From: Arenibacter certesii DSM 19833
Lineage (GTDB): Bacteria > Bacteroidota > Bacteroidia > Flavobacteriales > Flavobacteriaceae
Direction of reading: 5' to 3'
DNA: 64,000 bases
Assembly: GCF_000429545.1 (NCBI RefSeq)
Contig: NZ_AUCB01000009.1
Location: forward strand, 1 to 64,000
Shown: one piece after another, positions 53,644 to 62,846 of the stretch
How positions within the stretch are numbered: the first letter of the stretch is position 1
Layout of the letters: each line of letters opens with the position of its first letter
The notes under the pieces: model-generated
What the model saw: the letters and a program-made list of their open reading frames with translations, nothing else
The model's database searches: none
Told to the model about the DNA's origin: nothing
Made by a program: the position numbers and the translations under genes

Positions 53644-54672
53644 GTGCAAAATCTAATTAACAAATTAATATTCCTCTTCAATGGGCTTTGTGCACTGCTC
53701 TTGATATTGGCTTGCTTTGCGCCTCATATTCCTGTAACGCACTTTCCCTTTATGTCGTTATTATCGCTTACTGTGCCTCTCTTGGTGTTTATTAACGCCC
53801 TCTTTTTTTGTTACTGGCTGCTACAAGGGAGTCGTAATCTCTTATTGTCCGGACTTGTATTAATAGTGGGCTATGTGATTTTGGGTACTTTTTTTAAGTT
53901 TCAGACTTCAGAAGAGCCTATTCGTAATGGGGAAGTTAGTGTAATGAGTTTTAATAGCCGCGGATTTAATCGTTCCGCGACAATAAAGGATAAAACAGTA
54001 GGGGCCCAAATAGTAGATCTTGTAAGAGCCAAAGATCCCGACATTGTTTGTTTCCAGGAGTTTGATTACACAAAAAAGAATAGTGCAGAATTTGATCAAT
54101 ATGATTATAGTTTTGTAGACTTTGAATATGGCTATAAGAAAGTGATCCTTGCTATCTATTCTAAATTTCCGATCATAGGGAAAGGTTCCCTGGATTTTCC
54201 TGATAGTAGCAACAATGCTATCTATGTGGATGTAGTCATAAATAAGGATACGGTACGTCTTTATAACATGCACTTAGAGTCTCATAAGGTAGTGCCCACA
54301 GTAGAGGAAATTAGCAAAGAGCCAAAGACCAGGTTATTTAAGCGTATGAGCGAGTCATTTGCTAAACAGCAAGAACAAGTCGCCATTTTCAATGAGCATC
54401 GAAATGCTACCCCTTATAAGAAAATTGTTTGTGGTGATTTTAACAACACTCAGTTCTCCAATGTTTATCATGTAATTAAGGGCGATATGCAAGATACCTT
54501 TATGGAGCAAGGAGTGGGATATGGCCGAACATTTAATTTTAAATATTATCCGGTTAGGATAGATTTTATTTTGGTTGATAAGGCCTTTCAAGTTAAGGCT
54601 CATAAAAACTTTGATGTAAAATTGTCCGATCACTTTCCACTTATGGCCTCTTTTGATTTTGGGGGCCAATAG
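53644..54672 (+). CDS. Endonuclease/exonuclease/phosphatase family membrane protein
   Basis: The 342-residue protein has three N-terminal membrane segments (to about residue 90) and an EEP domain with VMSFNSRGFN, the catalytic-Glu VCFQEFDY, NMHLESHKV, CGDFNNTQF and SDHFPLMASF. The domain acts on nucleic acids or phosphoesters; its position outside or inside is unknown. It starts at GTG 53644, five bases after rhomboid 2, and is the last gene of the run. Confidence 0.88.
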   Translation: MQNLINKLIFLFNGLCALLLILACFAPHIPVTHFPFMSLLSLTVPLLVFINALFFCYWLLQGSRNLLLSGLVLIVGYVILGTFFKFQTSEEPIRNGEVSVMSFNSRGFNRSATIKDKTVGAQIVDLVRAKDPDIVCFQEFDYTKKNSAEFDQYDYSFVDFEYGYKKVILAIYSKFPIIGKGSLDFPDSSNNAIYVDVVINKDTVRLYNMHLESHKVVPTVEEISKEPKTRLFKRMSESFAKQQEQVAIFNEHRNATPYKKIVCGDFNNTQFSNVYHVIKGDMQDTFMEQGVGYGRTFNFKYYPVRIDFILVDKAFQVKAHKNFDVKLSDHFPLMASFDFGGQ

Positions 54673-55207
54673 TTAAAAAGATTTAGGCGTAAACTTGCCA
54701 ATTCCCTTGTTTTTATATTCACGAAAGTTCTGATTGTACAGTATCTCTAGAGAATAGAAGCTAACGCACATCTTTGCTGAATTTAATTTTCGAATATCCT
54801 TTTTTATCAGTGGTATTAGACCTTTTGAGGCTTTCTAAGAGTCTTTGGATAGTTGTCTGGCCTATTTTCAGCTAAAGCTTAAAAGAGATCGCTCTCGCTT
54901 TGTTATACAAAGGATGCTTTTGCTGGATGCTGAATAACATTACGATTTGTAAACTGAAAATTAGCCGCTACGGATTCCTTTATGGACGAATTTACTAATT
55001 CCATTTCCTCAAACTATTTTATAGCTGTTCTATTCTCCTTTTTCTATAGTTAAGCTATGCGCGGCAATTTTAGATTAAAGCTTAATCCCAAAATAATACA
55101 TATGGAAAGGGTAAGCTTTATTTATAGAGGTGTTATATTTTATAGTTAAACCACACGGCGAATAGATCGCCATGAGGTTTAACGAATTCTTGTTTTTAAG
55201 AGTGGGG
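54673..55207. other. Intergenic interval with possible decayed coding sequence
   Basis: No intact gene is seen. On the minus strand, short frames with protein-like character occur: one of about 36 codons from ATG 54998 and one reading KIGQTTIQRLLESLKRS near 54860, which recalls a helix-turn-helix. They are in different frames and broken by stops. A strong hairpin for the convergent Gfo gene lies near the right end. Confidence 0.4.
55146..55184 (-). terminator. Hairpin after the Gfo/Idh/MocA gene
   Basis: The arms GTTAAACC and GGTTTAAC pair, with inner GGCGA/TCGCC. A T-run on the minus-strand side is weak, so it may be a terminator or an mRNA-stabilising hairpin. Confidence 0.55.
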
Positions 55208-56521
55208 TTAAACAAATTTAGTTTTTCCTGGAATAGCTACTGGTGCAGAGGGCCAGACTAGGTCCCAATTGTATTCATCTATTTTTGGTCCTAGTGATTC
55301 TTTAGAGTTAAATACTTGATCCCATGTTAGTGTTTGTCCCGTGTACCCAACCATACGTGCCCAAATTGCCAACATAGTACTCTTTGCCATCCATTCCCCA
55401 TCGTTCATAGGTTTGCCATTTCTTATGGAGGCAAATAGTTCATCGTGTTCGGTTTGGAACATATTGTTCCTTTCTCCGCGGTAGGTATAGCTATTCTTTC
55501 CTGTTATCTCATATCTACGTCCAATATGGGTAATAGAGGATCCATCAGTACCATGGACTTCCACGCTGTTTTTATGTGAAGTATCACTTTGTTGTCTAGT
55601 GAAATGATATCCTTTCGCTCCGTTCTCATATTCGAACTCCACCGCAAAATGGTCAAAAATATTGCCATATTTCTTATCTGTTCGCACCTGTCTTCCGCCA
55701 GTACCGGTAGCGCTTATAGGCATTTTATCACCCATTGCCCAAGACATCATATCTAAACTATGTACGGCCTGCTCTACAATAAAATCACCTGATAGCCAAT
55801 TGTAATAGTACCAGTTGCGCATACGGTAGGTCATGTCCGTCCAATCTGGCTGTCTCTCTTTATACCAAGCTTCCCCTCCATGGCGGAAAGTAGTAACCGT
55901 TCTTATATCTCCAATCTGTCCGTCTAAAACACGTCCAAATATAGCTCTGTTGGGGTAATCATAACGAAAACAAAAGCCAGAAACTAGAGATAAGCCTTTC
56001 TCCTTGGCTTTTTTGGCAGCAGCCAATACTTTATGCACACCCGGAGCATCTACTGCTACAGGTTTCTCGCAAAATACATGTTTTCCTGCATCAACAGCAG
56101 CTTGGAGATGGTCCGGTCTAAAAGCCGGAGGAGTAGTAAGGAGTACTACATCAACACCCGAATCAATTACTTTTTGGTAGGCATCAAATCCCACAAATTT
56201 GTTTTTGGGATCTACTTTTACCTTATCACCAGACACTTTCAATAATTCGGTATGGGCTGAATTTAATCGGTCTTCAAAAACATCCCCCATGGCATAAAGT
56301 ACAACGTTAGGATCTGCTTGTAAGGCCTGTGCAGCGGCTCCAGTACCACGACCACCACAACCAATTAATCCAACCTTTAAGGTAGAATCTTTATATAGGT
56401 TGGTAGCGCCAAAAGATAGCGCTGGAGATACCAGCGATCCCCCGATTATGGCAATGCCAGATTTTTTGATGAACTCCCTTCTTCCGGAAGGAATGGAGTT
56501 GTGAAACTTATAATCTCCCAT
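55208..56521 (-). CDS. Gfo/Idh/MocA family oxidoreductase, Tat-exported
   Basis: The 437-residue protein begins with a twin-arginine signal (SGRREFIKKSGIAIIGGSL) and then a Rossmann domain (LKVGLIGCGGRGTGAA), the CEKPVAVDAPG loop with the catalytic Lys-Pro pair, and a C-terminal dimer domain. Such exported family members act on sugars or sugar derivatives in the periplasm. No sugar-related neighbours are present, so the substrate is open. Confidence 0.9.
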   Translation of the reverse strand: MGDYKFHNSIPSGRREFIKKSGIAIIGGSLVSPALSFGATNLYKDSTLKVGLIGCGGRGTGAAAQALQADPNVVLYAMGDVFEDRLNSAHTELLKVSGDKVKVDPKNKFVGFDAYQKVIDSGVDVVLLTTPPAFRPDHLQAAVDAGKHVFCEKPVAVDAPGVHKVLAAAKKAKEKGLSLVSGFCFRYDYPNRAIFGRVLDGQIGDIRTVTTFRHGGEAWYKERQPDWTDMTYRMRNWYYYNWLSGDFIVEQAVHSLDMMSWAMGDKMPISATGTGGRQVRTDKKYGNIFDHFAVEFEYENGAKGYHFTRQQSDTSHKNSVEVHGTDGSSITHIGRRYEITGKNSYTYRGERNNMFQTEHDELFASIRNGKPMNDGEWMAKSTMLAIWARMVGYTGQTLTWDQVFNSKESLGPKIDEYNWDLVWPSAPVAIPGKTKFV

Positions 56522-56735
56522 AACACTTTATTGGTTTATTGTAATGTGTTTAAATCAAGAGTACAAAATAGTAATTATTTTCCAAAAAAAGGAATTTGTT
56601 GATATAGTCCTATTTATAATTAGCTTGGGAGGGGCATTTAAAACCAATATCGGTACTTATCCCTTGTTATCTGGGACAGGTTGCAAAATAATAAGAATCC
56701 ATATGTAGGTCTGTCTGGGTCATACTACCTACATG

Positions 56736-57044
56736 TTACATAAGTAGGCAGTCCGTAATATCCGCTATAATATGTATTACAAGTGCCAAGCCAAATATTC
56801 TTGTCCTCTTTGGAATTAGCATAATGCAGTACATTATAATTGCCCAGTAGGTGTGCAGCGGATGGAAATTAATACTACATCGATTAGGGTCAAAAAGGGG
56901 ATCTGCCCATAAATGATCTAGATCTATTAGTATACCTCCCAGAAGTATTAAAACTGCCTTCCATCTATATTCTTTATAAAAAAGTAGGCCGATTAGAATG
57001 GGTACCAAAAAATGGATTCCATAGTGCAGACTCCACCTAAGCAT
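56736..57044 (-). CDS. DUF6122 small membrane protein
   Basis: The 102-residue protein has three to four hydrophobic segments and the motifs LHYGIHFLVPILIG, LLGGILIDLDHLWADP, INFHPLHTYWAI and HIIADITDC. The D-L-D-H and H-P-L-H/H-x3-D residues recall small metal-dependent membrane hydrolases (YdjM/LexA-regulated type), but this is inference. Its start overlaps the WbqC gene by 8 bp. Confidence 0.8.
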   Translation of the reverse strand: MLRWSLHYGIHFLVPILIGLLFYKEYRWKAVLILLGGILIDLDHLWADPLFDPNRCSINFHPLHTYWAIIMYCIMLIPKRTRIFGLALVIHIIADITDCLLM

Positions 57045-57669
57045 AAGGGAAACCTAATTTTATAGTTCTAAGATAGGGAAGGGTATTTGTGCCTTCATTA
57101 AAGAGGAGGTCCAGTATGCTTAGGTTAGAAATAAAGGGGTTCCTGTCATTAAAAACCTGAACATATTGCGGCTGATCAAACTGGATTTCAGTTTTTGAAT
57201 TGATTAAATGGCGACCGTCTATTTTATCATTTACTTTTGACTCGTATACTGTGGTCTTATCTGTAGGTATCTGTATTTGTAAGCACTCACAAATAGTTTC
57301 TATGGTCTTTAAGTTGAAATCCATTAAGGAAGTAAAGGTCTCTTTGTAGAGAGGGGCTATATCATCTTCGTAGAACTCAAAGAATGGGGAAGTCCGGTAT
57401 GCCGTTTGCAAGGTGCGCCAATGTTGTCGTTGCCAATGGTAATTATTGTCAATGGCTACATTGGCATATACCTGTTTGTTGCTGTTATTTCCAATATGCT
57501 TTATAGGAATATTAAGCATGTGCTTTCCAATGTCCGTACAGATATAGCAACGGTTTCTAAAGGTCTGCTTTTGATAATTGTCTTTTACCTCCCAACAAAT
57601 ATCATTCTGAACAATGGCCGCGAAATTGGCGATGTTTAAAAAATATCCCGGATGAAGAAGCAATTGCAT
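57037..57669 (-). CDS. WbqC family protein
   Basis: The 210-residue protein carries the WbqC family signs: LLLHPGYFLNIANFAAIVQ at the start, CWEVKDNYQKQTFRNRC, LNIPIKHIGN, HWQRQHWRTLQTAYRTSPFF and the DFNLKTIETICECL helix. WbqC proteins occur in O-antigen clusters and beside lepB in Bacteroidota; their reaction is unknown. It follows lepB by about 170 bp and overlaps the DUF6122 gene by 8 bp. Confidence 0.88.
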   Translation of the reverse strand: MQLLLHPGYFLNIANFAAIVQNDICWEVKDNYQKQTFRNRCYICTDIGKHMLNIPIKHIGNNSNKQVYANVAIDNNYHWQRQHWRTLQTAYRTSPFFEFYEDDIAPLYKETFTSLMDFNLKTIETICECLQIQIPTDKTTVYESKVNDKIDGRHLINSKTEIQFDQPQYVQVFNDRNPFISNLSILDLLFNEGTNTLPYLRTIKLGFPYA

Positions 57670-57788
57670 TTTTTTAATGAATCAATTTGATGATTTGTTG
57701 ATTGGGAAATGTATTAATCTAATAATGAATCAAAGTACCACTAAATGGGGAATGATGCAATTTTTAAAATTGTTCCTACTGTAATTTG

Positions 57789-57831
57789 AATCCTAAGCCT
57801 CAAATGAAAACATGAATTAAGGCTTAGGATT
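57789..57831. repeat. Perfect 12-bp inverted repeat between lepB and WbqC genes
   Basis: AATCCTAAGCCT at 57789-57800 pairs exactly with AGGCTTAGGATT at 57820-57831 across 19 bp. It lies just after the lepB stop but lacks a T-run on the minus-strand exit side, so it is either a poor terminator or another site. Confidence 0.7.
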
Positions 57832-57838
57832 AGGCATA

Positions 57839-59572
57839 CTATTTTTCGTCGGTTTTTTTCTTTTTTCTAAAATAATCAAATACGAACCATCCTGCTAGGG
57901 CTATTATAAAGTACTTAAAATAGGAGGTAGGTTCCCCATCTCCGTGGACTGTAGTAAATACTCTGTCCCAACGAATTTTCCAGTTTTTCATTCCATCGTT
58001 GATCCCATCTATACTCATCCAAATAAAAACAGGCGTACCTACAATATGGTCTTCTGGAACATAACCCCAAGTTCTACTGTCTTCGGATCGGTGTCTATTG
58101 TCTCCCATCATCCAATAATAATCCTGTTTAAAGGTATAAGTGTCGGCCACTTCTCCATTGATCAAAATCTGATTGCCGTTTACTTTAAGGGTGTTGCCCT
58201 CGTATTCCTTAATTATTTTCTCATATATAGGAAGTGCATCTATATTAATAGGTACTGTCTTCCCTTGTTCAGGGATGTAGATGGACTGCATATTGTCCAA
58301 AGTTCCAGGGTGAGCAGGATCTTGAGGGAAAAGAGAGGTGTTTTTATTGGTAAATGCAAGCTTTTTGATGGACACTATACCTTCTTTTCCAGTGAAATTA
58401 GTGGCTTCTTCTTCCGTTAAATTAAAAATGGCCATATTGCTTACGTCCTCTGACTTTAAATAGTCGCGGACCCTATTATTGCTAACATTCCCGGAATAGT
58501 AGGTGTAAACGGAGTCGGTTTTAATTACTTCCATGTGCATTGCAGAAATTACTTGGTCTGCATTTTCTAACTTTAAAGAACTGTTAGGTATACGCACTAC
58601 GTTTCCGGCAAAATTTTCTCTTCCTAATGCATCTATTGCTGCATTTGTAAATTTTTGTTCTACAGTTACCGTATGAGAGAACATAGGTTTAGCTCTATAA
58701 GGTAATACGGTTTTCTTTCCGTTTATATGTACATAACCGTCCACTATAGATAAGGAGTCCCCTGGTATGCCCACAGCGCGCTTAACGTAATTAGATTTTT
58801 TATCAATGGGCTTTCTGACCCCTTCTTGTTGTTTAAAGAATTGGTAAACCGTATCTGCAGGCCAACTAAAAACTACAATTTCATTCCTTTTTATATTTTT
58901 AAAGCCAGGAAGGCGCATATAAGGAAGCTGTAGCTTGTTCCAAAAAGATGTTTTGTAGGTGGCAGGATCTACATCGGCTACGTAAGACCTTGTTTTAAGA
59001 ATCGGTAAGGTGTCATGAACCATTGGAGCAGCAATGGTAGTCATGGGTACCCGTGCACCATAATGAAACTTGCTCACAAAAAGAAAATCGCCCACAAGTA
59101 AGGTTTTTTCAAGCGAACTTGTAGGAATAACATAAGGTTGGATTACATAGGTGTGAACCAAAGTAGCCGCAACAATGGCAAATACAATAGAACTTACCCA
59201 CTCTCCTAAGGCGGTTTTTGGATGAAGATCCCTATTTTCTACATAAGTGACATCTGTAAAATAATTTACATAGTAGATATATAAACCCAAGGTAAGTATG
59301 GCCAACCAAGTATCTATGAGGCTGTTCTTACCAAAGCTCCTAAGGGTCTCTACCCAAACAACAGGGAACATCAATAAGTTAATGATAGGTATAAAGAGTA
59401 GAATTACCCACCACTTTGGCCTATTGATAATTTTCATCAAAACGATGGCATTATAGACTGGAATAGCTGCCTCCCATGCTTTTCTACCTGCCTTAACGTA
59501 CAATTTCCAAGTTCCTAAAAAATGTATTACCTGAATGATTAAAATAAATATAATCCACTGTGTACCGTTCAT
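57839..59572 (-). CDS. lepB: Signal peptidase I
   Basis: The 577-residue protein has about four N-terminal membrane segments and the S26 domain. The Ser box reads VIPTSSLEKTLLVGD (catalytic Ser153; the residue after it is Leu rather than Met), the Lys box is NYVKRAVGIPGDSL, and the GDNRHRSEDSRTWG box is complete. About 190 residues lie between the Lys box and the GDN box, a large insert relative to E. coli LepB. A membrane segment also lies near the C-terminus. It cleaves signal peptides of exported proteins. Confidence 0.93.
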   Translation of the reverse strand: MNGTQWIIFILIIQVIHFLGTWKLYVKAGRKAWEAAIPVYNAIVLMKIINRPKWWVILLFIPIINLLMFPVVWVETLRSFGKNSLIDTWLAILTLGLYIYYVNYFTDVTYVENRDLHPKTALGEWVSSIVFAIVAATLVHTYVIQPYVIPTSSLEKTLLVGDFLFVSKFHYGARVPMTTIAAPMVHDTLPILKTRSYVADVDPATYKTSFWNKLQLPYMRLPGFKNIKRNEIVVFSWPADTVYQFFKQQEGVRKPIDKKSNYVKRAVGIPGDSLSIVDGYVHINGKKTVLPYRAKPMFSHTVTVEQKFTNAAIDALGRENFAGNVVRIPNSSLKLENADQVISAMHMEVIKTDSVYTYYSGNVSNNRVRDYLKSEDVSNMAIFNLTEEEATNFTGKEGIVSIKKLAFTNKNTSLFPQDPAHPGTLDNMQSIYIPEQGKTVPINIDALPIYEKIIKEYEGNTLKVNGNQILINGEVADTYTFKQDYYWMMGDNRHRSEDSRTWGYVPEDHIVGTPVFIWMSIDGINDGMKNWKIRWDRVFTTVHGDGEPTSYFKYFIIALAGWFVFDYFRKKKKTDEK

Positions 59573-59655
59573 ATCCGTATGCTGATTTAGGATTGCTGTT
59601 TAAAAATTAACAATCAATCTTTTAAGTCTTTATTTATTGGTGATTGTTACGTTCC

Positions 59656-60357
59656 TTAACTAAGGTTTAACACGTCTTTCATAGTGAATACTCCTTTTTT
59701 ATCTAGGATCCATTCCGCTGCTACTACTGCACCTAGGGCAAAACCTTCGCGATTATGGGCGGTATGTTTAATTTCAATACTATCAACTTCACTGTTATAG
59801 TTGACGGTATGGGTGCCAGGGGTATCATTAATCCGTTTGGCAGTAATCGGAATTTCATTAGCGTTCGCAGTATCTAGTTTCCATCCAGAATAATCGGTTT
59901 CATTTATTACACCTTCTGCTAAAGTTATTGCCGTACCACTTGGAGCGTCTAATTTTTGGGTATGATGAATCTCTTCCATACTTACCTGATATTGCTTTAG
60001 ATTCCCCATCATTTTTGCCAAATAGGAGTTTAATTCGAAAAATAGATTTACGCCTAGGCTAAAATTGGAAGCGTATATAAATGCGCCATTATTTTCCTTG
60101 CATATCCTAACTGCATTCTCATAATCTTCCAACCATCCTGTGGTTCCGCAGATTAGGGGAATGTTGTTTACCATGCACATTTTTATGTTGTTAAAAGCAG
60201 CATTGGGCATACTGAAATCTATGGCTACATCTATTTCCGAAAAATTTATTTCGGTGGTATCCACGTCAATTTTTGCTACAATGTTATGGTTTCTGTTCAG
60301 GGCGATCTGTTCGATCATTTTCCCCATCTTACCATATCCGAACAAGGCGATGTTCAT
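59656..60357 (-). CDS. dapB: 4-hydroxy-tetrahydrodipicolinate reductase
   Basis: The 233-residue protein has NIALFGYGKMGKMIEQ (NAD(P) binding), LICGTTGWLEDY, the catalytic EEIHHTQKLDAPSGTA and a C-terminal end HTAHNREGFALGAVVAAEW. It is in the lysine and diaminopimelate pathway, which feeds peptidoglycan. It follows the DUF5683 gene by 3 bp in the parAB run. Confidence 0.94.
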   Translation of the reverse strand: MNIALFGYGKMGKMIEQIALNRNHNIVAKIDVDTTEINFSEIDVAIDFSMPNAAFNNIKMCMVNNIPLICGTTGWLEDYENAVRICKENNGAFIYASNFSLGVNLFFELNSYLAKMMGNLKQYQVSMEEIHHTQKLDAPSGTAITLAEGVINETDYSGWKLDTANANEIPITAKRINDTPGTHTVNYNSEVDSIEIKHTAHNREGFALGAVVAAEWILDKKGVFTMKDVLNLS

Positions 60358-60360
60358 TAA

Positions 60361-61005
60361 TTAAAATTTTATGGTTAATGCCATTCCGTAGACCGGATTA
60401 GCGGTTAGGGCGTCTGTATCCAAGAATGGTTTAAATTGCATACTCAGATCATCATCCACATTAAATTGTTTTAAATGCGCGTCTACATTGGCATCCACTA
60501 TATTAAGGACGTACATGCCAATTGTGACCAATAGCCATAGGTCTCTATCTCGCTGGTATCTATCTTGGGCATTTTCCAATGCCGTATTAGAAAAGTCAGG
60601 AGGGGAACCTGGTGGATTTGGTGATCCTAGATCGTAGAACTCATCATCGGTGAAACCGGCTTGCCTGCGTTTAAAGGCAGTCCTAAATCTATCGTAAAGA
60701 TCATCATTATATTTATAGGCATAAACCCCGGTCCCTATCACTGCGTAGACAATAGGTGCCTTCCAGTAGCGTTTGTTATAGATTTGGCCTAGGCCCGGGA
60801 AAACGGCGGAATAAAATGCCGCTTTACTGGGGGCCAAGGGGTTGATTCCTTTTTTTTTGATCTTTAGCGTGTCTATCACTGTAATACCCTGTTCTTTAAG
60901 GGCAACTTGTACAGAATCGGGCTCTTGTATAACCTCCTTTTCTTGGGCAAACCCAATAGAGATGACCAGAAAAAATACTATTAGTGATAGAGAAAATTTA
61001 CTCAC
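60361..61005 (-). CDS. DUF5683 envelope protein
   Basis: The 214-residue protein has a signal peptide (LSLIVFFLVISIGFAQ), then PLAPSKAAFYSAVFPGLGQIYNKRYWKAPIVYAVIG, a pattern of a transmembrane hairpin with a 'PGLGQIYN' turn that is characteristic of DUF5683, and further LWLLVTIGMYVLNIVDANVDAHL. The function is unknown. Its start overlaps parB by 8 bp. Confidence 0.85.
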   Translation of the reverse strand: MSKFSLSLIVFFLVISIGFAQEKEVIQEPDSVQVALKEQGITVIDTLKIKKKGINPLAPSKAAFYSAVFPGLGQIYNKRYWKAPIVYAVIGTGVYAYKYNDDLYDRFRTAFKRRQAGFTDDEFYDLGSPNPPGSPPDFSNTALENAQDRYQRDRDLWLLVTIGMYVLNIVDANVDAHLKQFNVDDDLSMQFKPFLDTDALTANPVYGMALTIKF

Positions 61006-61924
61006 CCGTAATCAATTTTTTTAATCGATTAAATTCTTCTTGGGAATGAAAAGGAATTGTAATCTTTCCTTTCCCTTTTTCAGTTGCCTTAATATCTACC
61101 TTTACATCTAAATAATCTGTAAATCGAGTTACGCTCTTTGTTATGAATTCCGGACTGATTTTAGATTTCTTTTGTTCTTTTGTTTCAGTAGACGGTTCTT
61201 GGCCTGAGCCAGATTTCTTTTCTTGATATTCTTTTACGGCCTTCTCTGTGTTTCTTACGGAAAGGTTTTCACCTACAATTTTTTCATATAGGGCTATTTG
61301 GTCATCCTTTTCTTCTATGTTTACTAATGCCCTTCCGTGACCCATACTAACAAAACCATCTCTTATCCCGGTTTGAATAATAGGATCTAGGCGCAATAAG
61401 CGCAGATAATTGGTAATGGTAGATCGCTTTTTTCCAACTCTTTCGCTCATCTTTTCTTGCGTCAATTGAATTTCATCAATCAACCTCTGATAAGAAAGTG
61501 CAATTTCTATGGGATCTAGATCCTGACGCTGAATATTTTCAACCAATGCCATTTCCAAAGATTCTTGGTCATTGGCAATACGAATATAGGCAGGGATAGT
61601 TTCCAGGCCTACTAGTTTAGACGCCCTAAATCGTCGTTCCCCAGAAACCAATTGATATTGGTTAAAGTCCAATTTCCTTACGGTTATAGGTTGTATAACG
61701 CCTAATTCCCTAATTGAGGAGGCAAGCTCTTGCAATGCTTCGTCATTAAAATTAGAACGGGGTTGAAATGGGTTTACTTCTATGGAACTCAGATCCAATT
61801 CAACTATATTACCTACTACCTTATCGGCATTCTTGTCGGAAGCCGATTGAATGTCATTTTCGGGATCTTTTAATAAGGCCGATAATCCGCGGCCCAACGC
61901 TTGTTTTTTTGTCGCTTTCGCCAT
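60998..61924 (-). CDS. parB: Chromosome partitioning protein ParB
   Basis: The 308-residue protein has the N-terminal RGLSALL segment, the CTPase motifs VNPFQPRSNF and LVSGERRFRASKLVG, the helix-turn-helix (LTQEKMSERVGKKRSTITNYLRLL) and a C-terminal dimer domain. ParB binds parS sites near the origin and slides as a CTP clamp. Its ATG overlaps the parA stop by one base. No exact parS palindrome (TGTTNCACGTGAAACA type) was found in the window by eye. Confidence 0.95.
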   Translation of the reverse strand: MAKATKKQALGRGLSALLKDPENDIQSASDKNADKVVGNIVELDLSSIEVNPFQPRSNFNDEALQELASSIRELGVIQPITVRKLDFNQYQLVSGERRFRASKLVGLETIPAYIRIANDQESLEMALVENIQRQDLDPIEIALSYQRLIDEIQLTQEKMSERVGKKRSTITNYLRLLRLDPIIQTGIRDGFVSMGHGRALVNIEEKDDQIALYEKIVGENLSVRNTEKAVKEYQEKKSGSGQEPSTETKEQKKSKISPEFITKSVTRFTDYLDVKVDIKATEKGKGKITIPFHSQEEFNRLKKLITGE

Positions 61925-62697
61925 TATACAGTTTCCTTGTTTTTCACTACTACTTCATTGGCCAAATTTAAATAATTGGCTGCTCCTGTACTACTTGCAT
62001 CATATTTAATAATACTTTCGCCATAACTTGGTGCCTCACTTAATCTCACGTTCCTTTGAATGATGGTGTCAAAAACCATTTCGGAAAAGTGCTTTTTCAC
62101 TTCTTCAACAACTTGGTTGGATAAGCGCAATCTGGAATCGTACATGGTGAGTACCATACCTTCTATATCCAAATCTGGATTATGAATTTTTTGAACACTT
62201 TTTATAGTATTCAGTAATTTCCCCAATCCTTCCAGTGCAAAGTATTCGCATTGGATAGGGATCATAACGGAATCTGCCGCAGTAAGGGCGTTTAACGTTA
62301 AGAGACCCAATGAAGGAGCACAATCTATTAAAATATAATCATATTCGTCTTTTAGGGATCGGATCGCATTCTTCATCATATACTCTCTATCGTCCTTGTC
62401 CACCAGTTCAATCTCAATGGCTACCAAGTCGATATGGGAGGGTATAAGATCTAGGTTAGGGGAAGAAGTAGATATTATAGTTTCCCTGGCAGATTTGGTA
62501 TGCTCCAATAATTGATAAGTTCCCATTTCTACTGTTTCCACATCCACTCCTAATCCGGAGGTTGCGTTTGCCTGGGGGTCGGCATCAATTAATAAGACCT
62601 TTTTTTCCAAAACACCCAAAGCAGCTGCTAGGTTCACCGAAGTGGTGGTTTTACCTACGCCGCCTTTTTGATTTGCAATAGCAATTATTTTGCCCAT
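61924..62697 (-). CDS. parA: Chromosome partitioning ATPase ParA
   Basis: The 257-residue protein has the deviant Walker A KGGVGKTTTSVNLAAAL, DADPQANATSGL, DYILIDCAPSLGLLTLNAL and the C-terminal QVVEEVKKHFSEMVFDTII-RNVRLSEAPSYG segment of Soj/ParA. I chose ATG 62697 (MGKIIAIANQK); an upstream ATG at 62703 is also possible. It heads the parA-parB-DUF5683-dapB run. Confidence 0.96.
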   Translation of the reverse strand: MGKIIAIANQKGGVGKTTTSVNLAAALGVLEKKVLLIDADPQANATSGLGVDVETVEMGTYQLLEHTKSARETIISTSSPNLDLIPSHIDLVAIEIELVDKDDREYMMKNAIRSLKDEYDYILIDCAPSLGLLTLNALTAADSVMIPIQCEYFALEGLGKLLNTIKSVQKIHNPDLDIEGMVLTMYDSRLRLSNQVVEEVKKHFSEMVFDTIIQRNVRLSEAPSYGESIIKYDASSTGAANYLNLANEVVVKNKETV

Positions 62698-62846
62698 TAT
62701 CATAGTAAGTTAGTGGGTAAAAATACGATTATTTACGTTGTTATAAAATGTATTTTGTTAACAGCCGATAAATTAAGCCATGGAGACTGATCTGCTTCCC
62801 TGAAAAAAGGCAGGGGGCAGCGTTGTTAAGGCTGTTTTGACGATAC

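Noticed and set aside
60998-62697. parS site near parAB
   Set aside because: No palindrome close to the parS consensus was found by eye on either strand here.
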